Below, piece after piece: positions 62,568-64,000 of a stretch of DNA of 64,000 bases. The stretch is from JADJNY01 sp046349615 (lineage in GTDB: Bacteria > Planctomycetota > UBA1135 > GCA-002686595): contig JAXMBZ010000015.1 of assembly GCA_046349615.1 (NCBI GenBank), positions 62,001 through 126,000 of the forward strand, given 5' to 3'. Under the pieces are notes generated by a model, which did not search any database, was not told the origin of the DNA, and was given only the letters and a program-made list of their open reading frames with translations. The position numbers were made by a program, and so were the translations under genes. Numbering within the stretch: the stretch's first letter is position 1; each line of letters starts with the position of its first letter.

Positions 62568-63427
62568 ACGCCCTCCTCGAGAACGCTCCGGCTCGCGTGC
62601 GCTCGACGAAGCCCGCGGGCTCCGCGCCGCTCGTGCTGTTCACGGGCGGCAAGGGCGGCGTCGGCAAGACGCTGCTCGCTGCGAACACGGCGATCGAGCT
62701 CGCCAAACGCGCGCACAAGGTGCTCCTCGTCGACCTCGACCTCGGCCTCGCCGATCTCGACGTCGTGTTGAAGCTCGAGACGCGGCACACGATCGAGGAC
62801 GCGCTCCACGGCCGCGCGAAGCTCGCCGACTGCGTCGTGCGCGGTCCCGCGGGGCTGCGCGTGCTCGCGGCGGGCTCCGGCACGCCGGGGATGGCGCGGC
62901 TCGACGACGCGGCGCGCGCGCGGTTCTTCACGGAGCTCTTCGAGCTCGCGCGCGGCTACGACGTCGTCGTCGCGGACTCCGCGGCGGGCATCGGCCCCGA
63001 CGTGCTCGACGCGTGCCTCGTCGCGGACCACGTGTTCGTCGTCACGACGCCCGAGCCCGCGGCCCTGACCGACGCGTACGGCCTGATCAAGGCGCTCCAC
63101 GCGCAGAGCGAGCAGGACGGACGCGAAGTGCCGACGCCCGAGCTCGTCGTGAACCAGTCGCGCAGCGTGGAGGAGGCGGAGTTCACCGCGGCGAAGCTGC
63201 GCTCGGTGTGCGAGCGCTTCCTCGCGCGCTCACCGCGTTCGGCGGGTTGGATGCCGAGCTCGCCCGCCGTCGCGCGCAGCGCCGCCGCGCAGCGCCCGTT
63301 CGCGCTCGAAGCGGACGCGGGGCTCCCGTGGAGTTGCCTCGCGCGCCTCGCGACGCGCCTCGAACGTCTCTGTCTCGGCTCCGCGGCGAACGCGGCCGCT
63401 CAAGGGGTTCTGGGTCATGGCCGATAG
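62564..63427 (+). CDS. flhG: MinD-type ATPase FlhG (YlxH/FleN)
   Basis: 287 residues, GTG start overlapping the flhF stop (GTGA). Deviant Walker A GGKGGVGKTLLAANTA, LLVDLDLGLADLDVVLKLET, and DVVVADSAAGIG are typical. FlhG limits flagellar number by stimulating FlhF GTPase activity and, in some species, by acting on the master regulator. The N-terminus before Walker A is short, and a DQAxxLR activation motif was not seen. Confidence 0.92.
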   Translation: MNALLENAPARVRSTKPAGSAPLVLFTGGKGGVGKTLLAANTAIELAKRAHKVLLVDLDLGLADLDVVLKLETRHTIEDALHGRAKLADCVVRGPAGLRVLAAGSGTPGMARLDDAARARFFTELFELARGYDVVVADSAAGIGPDVLDACLVADHVFVVTTPEPAALTDAYGLIKALHAQSEQDGREVPTPELVVNQSRSVEEAEFTAAKLRSVCERFLARSPRSAGWMPSSPAVARSAAAQRPFALEADAGLPWSCLARLATRLERLCLGSAANAAAQGVLGHGR

Positions 63428-63683
63428 CGCGCATGGACCCGAATCGTTCGATGCTGCCTGGGGGCCGTTCGGACGGGTCGTGGCGGTCGTGTCCGCGGCG
63501 CTCGTCGCGCTCGTGGGAGTGATCGCGCACGTGCCCGTATGGCTCGCCTCCCTGCGCGGCTTCGCGACGCTCTGCGCCGTCCTCGCGCTCCTGCGCGTCG
63601 CGGCGTTCGTCGCGGGCGCGCTGCCGCGGTCGGAGACGAACGCTTCGGCCAAGCCGGCCTCGAGCCGGAAGGAGCGGGCATGA
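63417..63683 (+). CDS. Small membrane protein between flhG and fliA
   Basis: 88 residues with two hydrophobic segments (VVAVVSAALVALVGVIAHVP; FATLCAVLALLRVAAFVAGA). The start lies 11 bp inside flhG, implying translational coupling. The position suggests a flagellar role; no family recognised. Confidence 0.6.
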   Translation: MADSAHGPESFDAAWGPFGRVVAVVSAALVALVGVIAHVPVWLASLRGFATLCAVLALLRVAAFVAGALPRSETNASAKPASSRKERA

Positions 63684-63718
63684 ACGTCATGATGAAGGAG
63701 GAGCGCGCGACGCGCTGA
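63680..63718 (+). CDS. 12-codon mini-ORF before fliA
   Basis: ATG at 63680 overlaps the preceding stop (ATGA), has GGAG ahead of it, and encodes MNVMMKEERATR before TGA at 63716. Its own AAGGAGGAG lies 26-34 bp before the fliA ATG. It may be a coupling peptide or a chance frame. Confidence 0.25.
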   Translation: MNVMMKEERATR

Positions 63719-63725
63719 GCACGCG

Positions 63726-64000
63726 ATGAGCTCCCCGCTCGATCTCGCGGACGCTCGCGAGCGCCTCATCCTGGCGCACGTTCCGCTGTTGAAGCACATC
63801 GTCGGCCGCATGGTCGCGCCGAACGGCTTCGATCGCGACGACCTCTACGGCTTCGGCATGCTCGGCTTGATCGCCGCCGCCGATTCGTGGGAGCCGCAGC
63901 GCGGACTGAAGTTCTCGACCTACGCGCACACGAAGATCCGCGGCGCGATCCTCGACGAGCTCCGGCGCGGCGACTGGCTCTCGCGCGGCACGCGCGAACG
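63726..64000 (+). CDS. fliA: Flagellar sigma factor FliA (sigma-28), 3' end beyond window
   Basis: The first ~91 residues are present. Region 1.2/2 is clear: ARERLILAHVPLLKHIVGRM, DRDDLYGFGMLGLIAAADSW and RGLKFSTYAHTKIRGAILDE, ending at WLSRGTRE. FliA directs late flagellar transcription; the promoter at 53155 before fliD is a likely target. ATG 63726 fits the family N-terminus. Confidence 0.9.
   Translation, partial: MSSPLDLADARERLILAHVPLLKHIVGRMVAPNGFDRDDLYGFGMLGLIAAADSWEPQRGLKFSTYAHTKIRGAILDELRRGDWLSRGTRE

Overview
The window is very GC-rich, with strong G/C third positions, and long spurious antisense frames run opposite most genes. The combination of several ECF sigma loci, secreted carboxypeptidase-regulatory-like proteins, a multiheme cytochrome with HEAT repeats, a GH95 fucosidase and a peritrichous-type flagellar set points to an aquatic, high-GC bacterium, most likely a Planctomycetota relative. 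That placement is inferred from gene content. No rRNA or tRNA was seen to confirm it.

Layout. 1-5.7 kb (minus strand): an exported TPR-like protein cut by the left edge, a CxxC anti-sigma-like membrane protein and an ECF sigma factor form one operon, followed by yebC and an AlbA_2/GHKL protein with a palindrome over its start codon. 5.8-12.3 kb: an arylsulfotransferase-like protein, a second ECF operon (sigma, small anti-sigma-like protein, membrane protein) and a large exported protein. 12.4-21.7 kb: hemE fused to a C-terminal KOW-like domain, a GH95 fucosidase, a pentaheme cytochrome with a HEAT-repeat tail, and a sigma factor fused through one membrane helix to external beta domains.

21.8-26.6 kb is a small genomic island. 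A 592-bp, about 97% identical copy of the 3' half of ispG flanks, with the intact ispG, a roughly 3-kb segment of visibly lower GC. The segment carries two exported proteins, one cysteine-rich and one built of repeated beta domains. Then follow a small membrane protein and a FAD-dependent oxidoreductase.

28.8-45.1 kb is a single minus-strand flagellar run. Its top is a pair of degenerate two-component proteins and three unknown membrane or exported proteins. Next come a PAS histidine kinase and its sigma-54 activator, then flgB-flgC-fliE-fliF-fliG-fliH-fliI-fliJ-(MotE-like)-fliM-fliN: the rod base, MS ring, C-ring and export ATPase. 45.5-50.2 kb holds a secreted clostripain-type protease, an orphan sigma-54 activator and a VOC protein. 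50.6-64 kb (plus strand) holds two flagellin genes, fliD behind a sigma-28-like promoter, fliS, a probable export chaperone, fliO-P-Q-R-flhB-flhA, flhF, flhG, a small membrane protein and the start of fliA (sigma-28). The two flagellar blocks are complementary: the minus block builds the base and early control, the plus block supplies the export gate, filament, placement GTPases and the late sigma factor. Hook, P/L-ring and stator genes are not in the window.

The most unusual feature is a family of five dispersed ~145-bp elements at 7.5, 28.7, 30.3, 45.3 and 53.0 kb. They share a conserved left block followed by a long hairpin. The middle of the hairpin differs from copy to copy, yet both arms change together and the CCGG-loop-CCGG tip is mostly kept. 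It matches no family I recognise and looks like a structured RNA or a REP/MITE-like element.
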